From positions 6,353,444-6,417,443 of the forward strand of contig OZ025885.1 of the NCBI GenBank assembly GCA_964019415.1: a DNA stretch of 64,000 nt, in the 5' to 3' direction. The translations under genes and the position numbers were made by a program. The notes under the pieces were generated by a model. The model ran no database searches and was not told where the DNA came from. It saw only the letters and a list, made by a program, of their open reading frames with translations. Shown in pieces: positions 1 to 32,898 of this stretch (its first letter is position 1; every line of letters begins with the position of its first letter). This stretch comes from Ianthella basta. Lineage: Eukaryota; Porifera; Demospongiae; Verongiida; Ianthellidae.

Positions 1-300
1 TAGCAATGGAGGGTAGCTGCTATAACGACGACCGAGTTTAAATTTGATCGTTGGATGGCGGCGAATCAAACAGCCCAATAACTGGAAGTCAAGGAGCAAT
101 AATTAATAAAATGGCTGTCAGCCGCGAATGCAAAATCAGAAATTGAAGGATATCTCTTCAGTTTCTGCAAGATGGGCAATTTCAACCCATGGAGGACACT
201 TCTGAACCCCCACTCTATAATCCCTGAGAGTTTAGTGGCGCCCTGTGCAATAGTTTTTGCCCAAATTGCGAACGAACAAACAAAACGCAGCGAGTCCAAA
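1..300 (-). mobile_element. Partial Helitron-like non-autonomous element
   Basis: Read on the minus strand, this stretch is clearly related to 49350-49650: the same order of blocks (GTTCGTTCGC, then AAACTCTCAGGGATTATA, then GATATCCTTCAATTTC, then ATTCGCGGCTGAC) with about 80% identity by eye. The copy is cut by the window edge, so its 3' end is not visible. The copy at 49.3 kb ends in CTAGT after a short hairpin, as Helitrons do, and that is the basis for the class. The open frames here are incidental. Confidence 0.5.
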
Positions 301-2039
301 TGAAGTGAAAAGGTAACTTGACCAGAGAAGACTATAGCACAGACTTGAAGAGCAGTCCTCGAGCAATTGATTGATATCCATACTTCCGTGGTTCCTAGCG
401 TCTGTCTCCAGACACGCCCTTTCAAAAGTAAGTGGTTCTGTAGCCTTTTTTAAAAATGGCTGCCAATAGAAACTGTGGCACCATGATGATACAACAAATG
501 CAATGTATTAGGGGGTTTAGGGATAGAAAATGGCTTCAATCAGTTGCAGATGTACAGGTGAGGCATTTAGAGTACATCCAAAGCTCTACAGATTTCATCC
601 ACTACCAAAACAGTTGCTAGCAAGATCAAGTGGTGCCTCACGTCTAACTCTGAAGGTCTGTTGAGTATGACCGGTACCTATTATTGCTGTCATGAATGGC
701 TATCAAATGTAATCTGCAGCATTTCAAAAGACTTTCAGGATGCTACGGGCCATTTCTGTCTTCGACGTGGCCATTCTTAAACTTGTACACAGCACAATAA
801 ATACTAAACCAGTTTTCCACAGAAGGCCAACTGCTCAAGCGGTAGTTGCCTCACAAAATAACAAAACCTAAGCCCCAGTTAACCTAAATCTTGTGGTAAG
901 ATCTTGAAGGGACTTGGGAAGCTCCCAAATCGCTAGTAAATTGTAACCAAAAGCTTGCAAGTTTAGGGAAAGCAAGTTCTTACCAGAAGATTTGAAAAAT
1001 ACAACTCAAGAGCTGCAATTTGATACCCAATTTGAATGAAACAGTTGAGAGTTCGCTTGTGGCCAAAGCGATTTAGATTTTAAGTTGTTGGTATTGCGAA
1101 TTGTTACATTACTTTCGTTTATTGGGGTTATGCAATAATTAATGGTCATGAATATTGTTTGAACACACTACAAAATGAATTGAATTATAATATAGACTAG
1201 AGAGTTTTAGATTGCCCTATACACCTAACCTCAAACGTTCGTGTGACGTCACCACGTTTAACATTGATATACACCATGGCTGCACTCTGCGTACACGTAG
1301 ACGTGGAAATTGTATGTACGTATGACGAGATTACAGGGTGGAAAAGTTGGAATGGAGGCAAAACTCAGGTGTGTTCAGCCGTAGACTGCACTGCTAGAAG
1401 TGACACACATTCGTCTTTTCATTTCAAGGATGTTCTGGAAGAGACAGTGTACGAAAACAGCAGCCCCAACTCTTGAGTCAAGCAGCGACAAAGACGACTT
1501 GAACTTTCTGCTGGTCAATTAGCAACATCTTGCCAAGGCACTAGCTACCTGAGTGAAGGTATCTGGTGTAGTGCTATACGGAAAAAAGCTAGGAACTACG
1601 TATGAACAGTCCTGAGTGGCTAGGTAAGTCTGACATTATCCAAGTTTGTTCACACTAGCCTAGCCAACTAGCCACACTTGGTTAGTGTGAATGAACTTGG
1701 ATGAGGAACTACGTAGCTAGTGCAAGACTTATCATCTCTTATATAATGCAGTTTTACTCTGTGAAAGACTTAGGATCCTAAGTAAATGGCATTTGCATAT
1801 CTGCACAAGATGTTATTCTACACAATTCAACTCACAAAATGGCAAACAAGCGAAGAAGAGTGAAAAGCGTGGCGATCAAAATCCGTACGGCTAGCAAGGG
1901 GTCTAGCCGTAAAAACGGGGCACGCATACGTGTGATATAATGTAAACGTGGAATCACGTGATACGTTAATGACATTTTGTGACATTTACACGTTTGATGT
2001 TAGGCGTAAACGACAATCTAAAACACTCTACAGCAAATT
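301..2039. other. No recognisable gene
   Basis: AT-rich DNA without a convincing coding region. A 77-codon open frame at 1243-1476 (+) matches no family I know. There is a small imperfect inverted repeat at about 1650-1702 whose arms contain GTTCACACTA and TAGTGTGAA. Confidence 0.4.
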
Positions 2040-2223
2040 CATGTAATCTTGCAACAGGTTCCCAAACTGTGGGTAGTCATTACCTAGGTTACAAACCAAA
2101 ACTGTACACAACTGTGATGTCACACAGTCCGAATCCGAGTGACATCATAGTTGTGTACAGTTTTGGTTCGTAACCTAGGGTAATGACTGCCCAAAGGTTT
2201 GAAACCTGTTTCAAGATTGCATG
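2040..2223. repeat. Palindromic MITE-like hairpin, about 184 bp
   Basis: The left arm begins CATGTAATCTTGCAACAGG and the right arm ends CCTGTTTCAAGATTGCATG. The arms (about 85 bp each, few mismatches and small indels) pair around a loop of about 13 bp near 2130. This is a fold-back element with no coding capacity. I saw no clear target duplication. Confidence 0.7.
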
Positions 2224-2336
2224 AACCCACCTGTACTAGATGAGAGGCCTGCCTTCGGTGAGCTACGGCGCCTGACGTCTGTCCCCTGATGACCTCATCA
2301 GCCATGTTACTGCTACAGCTAAAAATAAAACAATGC

Positions 2337-2960
2337 AGTATTCTCTCTAAAAATTTGTCACTCCAATAATTCATCACTCGGGAAAAATATGTCCAAACGC
2401 ATTCTAAAATTGCTGACAAAATTTCCGCTTTCTAATTTTTCGTCACATCTTATTATAATAAACGTAACACACACATTTTTGTTGTTCGGGATAATCTCCT
2501 TCAATTCTGGACGAAACGTCACGAAACTTGGTAGGATTACGAAGAGGGGGACTGTGAGTAACCTCGCCGAGCCAAAATTTGGTTTAAGGTTGTTCCGTCC
2601 GAGTCCTTGCCACTGTTACGGTCGCCGCCGTATCTAAGAGATAGGGAAAGGATCGTGTTTGGTTGTGCATGAACTCCTCCTTCAATTTTTCACCAATCTT
2701 CGCCAAACTTGGAAGAGTATATCACAGCATTACGGGGGTGACCTAAGGTGGTTAGTGCATTTGCCGCTGGACTCCTTTAAACGAAATAGATTAACATAAG
2801 TAAATTCTGTACGTACGGAGTTTTACGGAATGAGTCTATGGAATACTCCCAATTAAATGGACGGTTCTGATTGGTTAAACGCTCAAATTTCAAACGATAT
2901 GCTGGGAACCCACCCGAAGGGCGGGCATTCAGCTAGTTACTCTAATAATTCAGCAGACAG
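2337..2960. mobile_element. Relic of the TA-flanked MITE family, split by a Helitron
   Basis: The left part (2337-2447) starts TATTCTCTCTAAAAATTTG and follows the left end of the complete family member at 25660-26210, including GTCCAAACG and the later TTCGTC block. The match resumes after the Helitron insertion at about 2938 (TCTAATAATTC then AGACA). The right half of this copy is not recognisable. Confidence 0.5.
2448..2937 (+). mobile_element. Non-autonomous Helitron, about 490 bp
   Basis: It starts with TC (TCTTATTATAATAAACG) and ends in CTAGT at 2933-2937. A short hairpin (CCCGAAGGGCGGG) lies about 7 bases before that end. TC at the start, a 3' subterminal hairpin, CTRR(T) at the end and no target duplication are the known marks of Helitrons, and the GGGCGAAGCCC-like hairpin followed by CAGCTAGT is common in invertebrate Helitrons. 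It sits inside an older MITE relic. No Rep/helicase gene is present. Confidence 0.6.
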
Positions 2961-3959
2961 GAAGTACATACCAATAGAGAATATGCATCAACTCTGTCTA
3001 CTGGGGAAGTAACTTTCGACAGTGAATGGTGCGCGAGACTGCAATACGTAAACAGAGAAAAATGTACATCTTGAGTGTTTCTACAGCATTTGATGGATCT
3101 TTTGCCATGTCTCTGGACCGTGGAGAAGTTAAGATCAATTTCAGGGAGAAGGTACTTCTAGTCAGTGGTCGAAAGAACGAGCTGGGGAAGAGATTCATTG
3201 AGTTTATGAGGGCTGAAACACTGCACGCAATGGAATTTGATGCCGTAGCCTTTCAAAACCTCGGCGTAGCAGGTCACTGCCCTATGAAAGTTTGCCAACC
3301 AGTGGCTAGAGTATCTGTGAGCTATCACAGGTCACTAAGGAATAGGTATCACTTTATTTGATTGCCTGTGTGGATTTTCATGATACCATGTACAGGAGTC
3401 CACTTGTGCCAGGGTCATGGCAGTGTGGGCATGTATTCAATATTGAAACAACTCCTTTGGGTAGTTGCATGCATGTTCTCATACACAATTTAGAGGAAGA
3501 ACTGTTCGCGCAATTGAACGTGCGAATTATGCGTCCAGCATTTAGTTCGGGTACTCCGAGAAGGCGCCATTGCCTTTTCCTTTTGTATAAAGATGGCTCT
3601 TGCTGCTGAGCTGTATGAATAGCGTCAGTAGCATGTTCAGCTTCTTATGTGATGGCCACTGAAATCCTCTGCAGTAGGAGTTCTAACTCAAAGGCCTCTA
3701 GGCTCGAAGGACTCTAACTCGAAGGCTTCCACAGGCCCGCCACCAGGGATGTTGATGACACTCTAGGGCATCTTCCTAGTGCTATGAAATGTGTCTATGG
3801 TGTGAAGAACGCGTCTGAGTTTGGATGGCATTGTGTATGTACCTCTTTGCAAGTTACCTATTGTCTTGAACTTCTTCTGGGTGTCGCCAGGCTAACCCCT
3901 TACAGTTTGAGTGGCAGATTTACAATGCAAAACAGCAGCGAAGGCGAAGCAAGATGATT
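2961..3959. other. Unassigned sequence
   Basis: The longest open frame is 111 codons (3026-3361, +). Its translation resembles no family I can name and it lacks clear splice or start context. I see no repeats of note. Confidence 0.3.
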
Positions 3960-4385
3960 CCAATATATTCCACTATGTTTACGTATGGCCAGCCGTGTAC
4001 TCATTCACCGTCGACCTTTGATCTTCTGGTATTGCAAAACTGTTGCATATCCTCCATATTTTATCCCCACACATGTCGTCTCCTTTTCTGTACACCGCCA
4101 CAGCATGCCTGTCATGTTCATTGTCTCATTCTTGATAGCAGATGAAGTCTTTGCCGATTGTTGGCGTCCAGAAGTCTCTGTACACGTGAAAGCCATGAAC
4201 CACCGTCCGAATGGTGAGTTCAAACCCCGCCATTTCATCAAGAAACACCCCTAAGAAAAGGGCTTCAATGTTTCGCTGTCCGCTCTAATGATTTGCTGAC
4301 GTACACCAAACATTCGTCATCAGTGGCCATCTTGTGAATTCCTGTTTTAATTGCCATCATGTGACAAATTTTTTGGACACATAGG
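3960..4385. mobile_element. Right-hand part of a TA-flanked MITE relic
   Basis: From about 4150 the sequence follows the complete MITE at 25660-26210: GGCGTCCAG, GGTGAGTTCAAA, GAAACACCCCTAA, CGCTCTAATG, GTGACAAATTTT. The match continues on the far side of the hAT element (8605-8628, ending TTTTAGAGAGA), so the hAT inserted into this older MITE. Confidence 0.6.
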
Positions 4386-4843
4386 CAGACTGTCCAACCG
4401 TCCCGATTTGAGCGGGACAGTTCCAAATTAGAAGGCTAAGTCCCAAGTCCTGCCTTACCTGTGATTTGTCCTAAAAAGTGCCCAGTTATGACTGGTAGTT
4501 GTATTGAGAGCAATTTCAGCTGATTACAAATTAGTAACCTATTTATTCAGTAGCTCAGAAAAAAAGCTGTACCAATCCAACTATCTTGGTGATCAATTTA
4601 GTCACAGACGTTGCCGTTCGGCGTTGGGTTGAACCACAGCTTTCAAGGTAGACATTTCTATACACTTGCATGTGCTGTTCACGTGCTTGAAGTTGACGCC
4701 TACCCATGTGGGTAGAATCATAGAGGGTCTATGGTAGAATATCTCAATCGGTAAGACAGTGTTCTGAAGAAGAAAGCTTAGGAGCAACTGCAGATCTGCC
4801 TGATTTTGCAGACAGTGACCAAGACTGTGACAGCAACAGTGAA

Positions 4844-7800
4844 TTGCCAAAGAAGAAGCGTGCTAAGCATTACTGCTTGTTCTCATCTGTGTGGAAGACA
4901 GCAGAGTTTTCAGTTGACGTTGGTGGTGGGAATGTGAAGAAACTATCAGGAAACATTCTTAGAGGTAAAGATGGAGATGATTCAGCATATTGCGTTTTGT
5001 GTAAGGTGGAATTTTCTGTTCGTCACAGAGGGGCCAACAATGTACGTAAGCATTTCAGCACAAATAAACACATCTCGTTCGTGACAGCTACTAGTACAAG
5101 TTGGTTGCTTAGCTCGTACAGATTTGGCACGAACAGTACTGCAGTAGCAGCTAGGAAGCAGATGGAAGTACAGCAACTGAAAGTTCAGCCTGCTGAGGCA
5201 CTATTTGTGCAGTTTGTAACTGAACATAATCTTCCCTTCCGCACAGGGGACCACTTCACCAAGTTAGTAAAATCCATGTTTCCTGATCCAGAAATTGCCT
5301 GGCAATTTCACTGCTCTCAAACTAAGACATTGGTTTTGAGCCGTTATGGCAATTCTCCATCAGTCCATGATGATTTGATCGCTAAACTGACCCAATCCAC
5401 CCAAGCAGTTTACCACAGCCTTCTAGTGGATGAGTCCAATGATTGTGGCGTGGTAGCAAAGGATTTGGTAGTGTTGGTAAGGTTTTTTAATGTTTCCATC
5501 ATGACAGCAGTGACGTGTTTAATAGGCCTGCCAACAGCTAATGACAGTACCACTGCTGCTATATTCACTGAGATCGACAAATGCCTGACATCTCGGGGTT
5601 TCTCATATGGCAACATGCTTTCGTTCAACAGCGGCACATACAATACTATGAGAGGTCAGAGGAATGGTGTGCTTGCGCACTTGTGGAAAAACAACCAAAT
5701 TTGGCTGTATTTGCCATCTTGAGAATCTTGTCAATAAAGCAGCTATCAAGATTCTACCTGTGAACATTGACAATCTCTTTGTGGCCATCAATACTCGCTT
5801 CTACTTGAGCATTAAAAGAAAAGAGGAGCTGAAGTCTTTTTGCGAATTTGTTCATTGTGGCTATAAACAGATCCTCTCTCATGTCAAAACTCGCTGGCTA
5901 AGTCTGCTTCGTGTCACAGCACGTGTCCTTGAGTTGTGGCCTGCTCTCGTGTCATATTTCACGAGTCATGCTGATGTGGAGAAGCAAGGATGAGTGAGAT
6001 CCATACAAAGAAGACTAAGTGATGAAGTTGAGCTCTATCTTCTTTTTCTCAACTTCTTGCTACCATCTGCGAATGCTTTAACGTTGCTTTTCAAGGTACA
6101 TCATACATGACAATCTATCTCCTTCATCAGGAAATGAGAAGACTGACTAAGAGAATCTTATGTATTTTGTACAACTTGATCAGATCAACATGGATGATGT
6201 GACGGCAACTGAAATTGAAATACAGACAATCAGCTCCATGACACTGAACTAGGTGTTGGTGAGGAGGCTCAACGCCTAGCTTCTGCAATGATTGATGACG
6301 GAATGTAGGGTGTGGTGTCAACCTTCTACAAATCTGTTCGTGCATTTTACTGTGCATTTGTTGACACTTTGATGAAGAATTTTCCCTTCAAGTCAACACT
6401 TCTTGCTGACCTAAGGCTAAGGGTCTTGAATCCACTAGAGAGGTCACATCAAGATTTTCCGAATGCAGTCACTCGTTTAGCACAGCAGTTCCCTCAGCTA
6501 CAGCTTGGCAACAAACTAGGGTACTTGTCACAAGAAACTTACATTATTCTGCAGATCCGCCGTAGAGCAGTATGCGAAATGTGGGCAGCAAAGTTACAGT
6601 AGGTCGCGAATACTCCGAAAAACTTTCGCGGTGGCTTTACAGGTACCTCATGAATAGCCTGCAAATTCGCCGTGGAGAAATCACAGATTCACTGAGAAGA
6701 ATCGTCTGCATGTGGGACATGTCCGCTGCTAGTTCAGTTTGTTTATCTTAGCGTGAACCGTGCATTTTTATTACATTCTTTGACGTTACCGTGGTTACAC
6801 ATGTGATGGTGTGTGATGTGTGCGTGATTCGTAAGACGATTTGTACAACAACATGGGACTCGTCGCACAAATCTGCTTCAATCGCGAAGCCAATCATTCC
6901 TGCCCGCAGCCAGACATTGGCATGCAGCTTTAAGATGGTTACGCAGTCATTTCCCAAAGTGCCACTTCAGCTGTTTACGACATTTTAACAGGGTGTCACG
7001 GGAAAGTCACTTGACGATGGCTGCCTGTGAAGCTGGCAATGAGTCTTCTCAGCAAATCTTCGTGTGGCAAGTGAGCTTGTGGCACTGACACACGGTGAAG
7101 ATTGATTTCGAAAGGCAAGTAAAAGATCTAACTTTTCCATGTGAGCGCTTTTGATACTCCTGTGAAGAGTTATAAGTTGTGCAACTTTTGGAGGGCGGGA
7201 AAGAAGTTACATTTATCGATGTAACTTTGCAGTGGATTAAGTTAGGAAAAGTGTTCACATGGAAAAGTTAGAGTGATTGATTGTGTATTGGCCCATACCC
7301 TTCGTTTCTAATTCAGCCTTTTTGACTTGCCACACTGACGATTTGTGCTATTTTACCGTGGTCACTAATGGCGCTATATCTCAGGATCGAGAATGATTAT
7401 TGACTATTTGTAAGCACACGTTTGTAGCACAAGGATAAGGGTTCAGATTGATGCCACGCTTACACAATTCGGACCCAATCTGGCAGAGAAAAGGATGGGT
7501 ATACGGAAGGTCAAAATCGGTCGCTCGGAAGCCATATTGTTTACATTTGGACATGTCCCACATGCGTCCGACTGATCTCGCATGATTAGAATCTTTGCCT
7601 GCCATGTTTTCTGTAGTAGCTACGTACGTATAAAATGGCTACAGAAACTATTTCGTGCGCTAGAATCACCGCCTAGCCGACGTTTCGTGAAACTGGTTCA
7701 GAAATGCTGCGGACAGGACATAGACATTCTTTGGATTCTGGACAGACGATTTACGGACTGTGCATAGATGCTTCACAGCATGCTGTGCAGCAGCTTCGTG

Positions 7801-8105
7801 GCTGCTGCGCAGAATATCTGCAGGATTCTGTGGAATGGCATAAGTTTCTTGTGACATGTACCATAAATCTCTTGAAGATGGAAGCAATCGATTTTCAAAT
7901 GGCTGCCTCAGATGATTTACCTGAGACTTCAGACGTAGATGTCTTTTGGGAGAATGTTCACCGAATCAAACGACCAGGTAGTGTTGAATGTGTATGCAAC
8001 TTTGTTGACACTCGTTCGTGCTTTGCTGTCCTTAATGCAGACAGCGAGTGCTGTTTTTCAATGGTTAGAAAGATTGATTCGGAGGATCAGGCTCACTTGG
8101 AGTGA
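4844..8105 (+). pseudogene. hAT-family transposase, broken
   Basis: A zinc finger of BED type is visible about residues 50-75 of the first open frame (CVLC, then H-x4-H). The body follows, with a DESNDCG segment in the region of the first catalytic Asp. That frame stops at 5720. Coding continues in another frame at 5664-5993 (HVKTRWLSLL), then 6312-6602 (LERSHQDFP), then 7850-8105. The last part carries the hAT C-terminal signature NADSECCFSMVRKI, which belongs to the dimerisation region. At least three frame changes plus roughly 1 kb of non-homologous DNA (about 6603-7600) separate the parts, so it cannot make an active enzyme. Confidence 0.75.
6704..7574. repeat. Inverted-repeat-bounded insert inside the hAT pseudogene
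   Basis: GCATGTGGGACATGTCC at about 6706 is matched in inverse at 7551 (GGACATGTCCCACATGC). These short arms bound about 0.85 kb that has no hAT similarity and lies between two coding blocks of the transposase. It may be a small element inserted later. No target duplication was confirmed. Confidence 0.35.
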
Positions 8106-8610
8106 GCCACTGTTGGATCTCTTCTGTCCCTCAAATCAATGTTGATTGTGCTTGCTTTGACTCCAACCCATCAGATGAGCTATTGAAGCGGAACAAAACG
8201 GCAGTGGGTAAATATAATCTTGAACGTTCTTCTAGATCATAGACATTAAAAGTGACACTTAGGATACAGCTGCATAAGCATCAGAACCAGTAGGATTTAT
8301 TCGTAACATTAACTGATAATTACAGTTTATTACTTGAAATGTATTGTAACATTTGACTTGCCATTTCATGTCATTCTTCCATGCTTCATTATTTTTGTTA
8401 TAACCTTTGGATTCTTGCAACATATGCTTTAAAATTGTTAAACTTTCTGTTAATAATTAATATTATTGTCATTGATGTGTGTAGCAGCATATAGATGTAT
8501 GGTTACATTGGTAGCAGTTCAACATGAGACAGTTGTGTACATGGCGGAGTGACTGACACGTGACGGTGTCCCTACTTTGAGTCACCCTCAGGTTGGACAG
8601 TCTGCATAGG

Positions 8611-10650
8611 GTGACATAATTTTAGAGAGACTGCTTTTAAATCCCTGAGTCCGAAATCTGTTTTATATCATACCGTTATGTGCCACCCTAACATTATCAT
8701 TGTACTTTCATTTGGTTGGCAATAATCATTGGATGTGGTCTCCCACCCGTAGCTGGTGTGATGATTATCAGTTTATGTTCGAATGTGGGCAACAGCGAAT
8801 CAAGTCTGGCAAAAACTGGATGTCAATGGGAATGATAATAGAAAATGGTGGTCGTCCTCAAGGAAAAGCAGAAATAGAAGGATAACTCTCTGCAAGCTGC
8901 AAGACAGGTGACGTCAACCCCGGTAAAACCTGACCCTCGGTGCCCCCAGCAACCACAACAAGTTTGATGCTGACGGAGCAAGAAATGCAAGCGCGTATTG
9001 CGGACACACTTACACACAGACAGACACTTTCAGCTTTATATATTGGATCGTGCAATGACAATAAGACGTAATTAAAATGGCTGCCAGTGGCCAGAACTAA
9101 AAAAGAACTTAATTTAGATCCCCGGGCAACCACACGAATTTCTATTAAGCTTACACCAACTCCTCTAATGGTATTTAGATGATTTAAGCCAATAGGTCCT
9201 GTTGGATGTACACTTCAGTGCAATTGCTAAGAAAAAATTTAGATCTGGGCCAAGGAGGGGGTCAAGCCCCTAAGGCCCCCCATGAATACGCCCCTAAAGC
9301 CTCACTCGTATGGCTTGAGTACTCTCCTTCGGCTAAAATCTCAAACTCACAGTACTAGTACTGTATATTGGGAATCTGCAAGCCTCATTTAAGCAGTTCC
9401 ATGCTATGTACAGCAATTAGTATATAAAGCTACACCGACACCGATGATTTTAAAATACATTTATTATACAACTGCAGTGCTACAAGATGTTAATTTCTCT
9501 ATAACATTAATGATCATGTCCACGTACTACTCCCACATGTAGGCATACTCGTTTCCACTCTGCCTTTATATCAATCAATCAATGCTTATTTACATAGTTA
9601 TTTTCAGGATGCCGAAGCCCCCCCTATATTGTTTTCAGACTTAGGTATTACTATGGCTTCAAGCTTGTAATCATGTATATATATATTTCTGTCATTGCAA
9701 ATGGCGGAACTTATATCTTTCTTCGCAAATTATAGCTTAAAATCATCTCCACTTGTGTTTCGTCATCTCTCAATTGAACGAAATGTGTTCATGACCATGT
9801 GTTAATAGAGTGGTAGCCATAAATAGCTTAATGACAGACTCTTCTGCGAGATACAGCTCCAATTATCACAGACGGACATTGTAAGATGCAGTCTCTGTTT
9901 GTTAAGCTCAAAATCATTTTCTTTGTATTTTGCCATGTATCCAAAGAACACAAAGTCTTTCTGGAACACGCTTAAGTAATAGTATTGTAGTAGAAAGCTT
10001 ATCTAACTATTCTCCTGCGCAGTACAGTCTCAAATAAATCAGAGGTCGAACAACCCGTTGGCCTATGAGAGACAATCAAATCATGGCATTACCAATTTGG
10101 GTAGCCTTTTTAGCCAGCACACTCCTCCAGGCGCAAAGTAACATGTACATCCTCATTCAGAACATTATGTACATCAAAAGCACCAGCAAAGTATTTTGAC
10201 AGTTTGGTAAGGATGCTTTCACTGGATGAATTGCTGGTGTGGGGATTTGAAACTCTTGCAACCCCAACAGTCTATGGCATCGTGATGTACAGATCTTTTT
10301 GAATTGCTTGTCCACACCGTGCACTGGTATCTGAGAAATGCTCTCACAATATTATACGGATTCATACACATACTTACAGTATAATTGCAAAATCTAGTGT
10401 TGACATAGATTGCGAGCTAGAGATTTTATACAACAATACTGCTTATGTTTATGTATATAATACCATGATTTCGTCCAGTACCCGGTGGCTGGTGTGGACA
10501 ACCAACCTGAAAACATCTGTATCTTTCTGGCCATCCTTCATCCCCAACTATCTGAACTATTGAACATACATGGGGAGGTTGCTAGCAAGTAGTTCGAGTT
10601 CAGGAGTGCTCAGAATACTTGTTGCCGAGCAGCGAGCGTAAGCGAGCGAA
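8611..10650. other. Non-coding, with a Helitron-like fragment
   Basis: Between about 8878 and 9075 the minus strand resembles the Helitron-like repeats at 1-300 and 49.3 kb (GTCTGTCTGTG, then AGTTATCCTTCTATTTC). The remainder is AT-rich DNA with no coding signal and no repeat that I recognise. Confidence 0.35.
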
Positions 10651-11291
10651 GCGAGGCCATTGACCGCTGTCAATTCGAGCCTTGGCGATATATATCTGAT
10701 ATTTGTATCGCACGGCACGTGACTGCGCATGTGACTATGTCATGTGACGGCTCGTCTTTTCAAGGGGTGCTTCTGCTCCTGTTCGCCCACTCATCTTTGC
10801 TGGCATGCTCCCGCAGATCAGGGGCACAGAAGGAGAGCAGATGGGAATGGCAACGATGCGGCTGCGTCCAGCACGCCGAGGGGGCCACGCTGCAAGACGG
10901 TGCGCACGACTTGATACGGAGACAGCGGGGAAAAAATTGGCCAGACTAGAATTGAATGTGGCAGAATGGCGCAAGGCTACTGGCGTCGGTGACGGACGAG
11001 CAGCGGCAGTCCAGGCTTGAGGAGCTTTGGCGGTAACAAACAAGGCGCTTGGCTACTAAGACAGCTCCAGTCTGTAACATCACAGTACACTTGTCTACTG
11101 GTCATGTACTATTCATGCTGCGAGGCAATTCTTATGCACTTAGCGTATGCCTAGTTATTCATTAGACAGCTGCATGCCTCTAGAGCAGTTGTTGTCATAG
11201 TACAGTGGAGATAATACATTAATTATCTCAAGCCTAGAGAACTTTTCACCTTGGCAGCTATGCATTGCTATATATCTTTGCATTTTACACC
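10651..11291. promoter_or_regulatory. Upstream region of the HEPN/coiled-coil gene
   Basis: A G+C-richer island (10700-11040) breaks the AT-rich background. It includes GCGAGCGAAGCGAG, also seen at 45.7 kb, so part of it may be mobile-element derived. It is followed by about 250 bp of AT-rich DNA ending at the proposed start codon at 11292. A promoter here is inferred from position only. Confidence 0.25.
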
Positions 11292-31501
<20,210 letters not shown>

Positions 31502-32432
31502 AAAGCAAAAGATACTAGAACATAATTTAATTAGACAACTTTCCCGTAGACCTTGGAGCGTTTGCATACTATATAACATAGTTTTCTATTATTATACTGC
31601 TTGTCCATCCTGTAATATTTTGTTAGTTTTATATAAGTAGATACATCTGAGATTTATTAAAATGGCCACTGCTACATGGGTTAACTGCATGTTTTTCAGG
31701 TGCATGTTCGTACATAGCCCATGTCAATACAATGTGTACGGGTTGTTCTATAATTATTATTGCATGCTCCTGCATGAGCGGCTCACTCCACTGGCTGCAT
31801 ACCATATGCATATATAGATGCAGCACTGAGTTATGATGCAGTTTGCATTGGAGAGCTTGGGCATGTGTTCATGCATGCATGGACTATAACATAAGAAACA
31901 ACGTTCAAGCTTTCACTGGCTGGAGGTCATGTGATTAGCACTGACATTAACCCTTCAGACTACTAGGGTATTGTGCTGTTTAAATTAGTACACTTGGGTG
32001 TCTCCTAATTTGTACGCTCACTTATACCTATATTACATCATCCTTGGGCGCTAGCTAACTGTAAACAGCTCAAAACTGTACCAACCATTGTCTAAGTATT
32101 GGGGAGTCAATAAATCAATTTGGGAATGTCACTAACTTTGTCCGTCCAATGTCTGTTCCAGAAAGTACTTATTGTCTTGCATGGCAGTACAGTGTACTGT
32201 GGTGGACATTTTATTTTTCAAGTTACATACATGTATAGATGTGAATGTAACCTTGATTTTACCTGATTATATCCTAGCTATATTTAACCCACACATTTTC
32301 CCATAGTTAGCTAGCTAGCTACATTATATGGCCGTCCCATACAATTGATTCACACTTGCAACTCATCATAGCTACTGACAGAATGCCCTGTTCCATTACA
32401 GTACTCATGATTGACTGCAGGTGCTATATATA
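31502..32432. other. Intergenic, no recognisable gene
   Basis: AT-rich DNA downstream of the HEPN gene stop. A possible polyadenylation motif AATAAA occurs near 32109. No repeats were identified. Confidence 0.4.
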
Positions 32433-32898
32433 GCACAACAGAAGGCCACAAAAGAAGTGAATTGACTAGATCTAGACATACAATGTACATACAGCATTAT
32501 AATTATAGGTCAGTAAACATGACTGCAATAGCTACACCAACAATGTGAGAAGATGAAGCTATATAGTTAGGTGGCTACACATAGCTAGAGTGGTGTCAGG
32601 GCTCTCATCCCAACTGCCACTATATAGAGGTTTGCGCAGGTTGGAGGTATGCGCGTAACATATATATATATGTTACGCGCATACCTCCAACCTGCGCAAA
32701 CCTCTATATAGTGGCAGTTGGGATGAGAGCCCTGACACCACTCTAGCTATGTGTAGCCACCTAACTATATAGCTTCATCTTCTCACATTGTTGGTGTAGC
32801 TATTGCAGTCATGTTTACTGACCTATAATTATAATGCTGTATGTACATTGTATGTCTAGATCTAGTCAATTCACTTCTTTTGTGGCCTTCTGTTGTGC
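32433..32898. repeat. Perfect 466-bp palindrome without spacer
   Basis: The left arm (32433-32665) and right arm (32666-32898) are exact inverses by eye, centred on TATATATATA between 32665 and 32666. The arms start GCACAACAGAAGGCCACA and end TGTGGCCTTCTGTTGTGC. There is no mismatch and no loop. It may be a fold-back element, a recent inverted duplication, or an assembly or cloning artefact. Confidence 0.85.

Larger units (their letters stand above)
4386..8604 (+). mobile_element. Decayed hAT DNA transposon, 4.2 kb
   Basis: The ends are inverted: CAGACTGTCCAACC at 4386 and GGTTGGACAGTCTG ending at 8604. Both begin with the CAG typical of hAT. The hexamer CATAGG directly flanks both ends (4380-4385 and 8605-8610); hAT duplications are normally 8 bp, so two bases may have changed. 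The host sequence is an older MITE whose two halves join cleanly across the element. Inside is a broken hAT-type transposase. Confidence 0.7.

Noticed and set aside
3026-3361. 111-codon plus-strand frame as a gene
   Set aside because: No recognisable domain, no splice support, and it overlaps an open minus-strand frame; left as unassigned.
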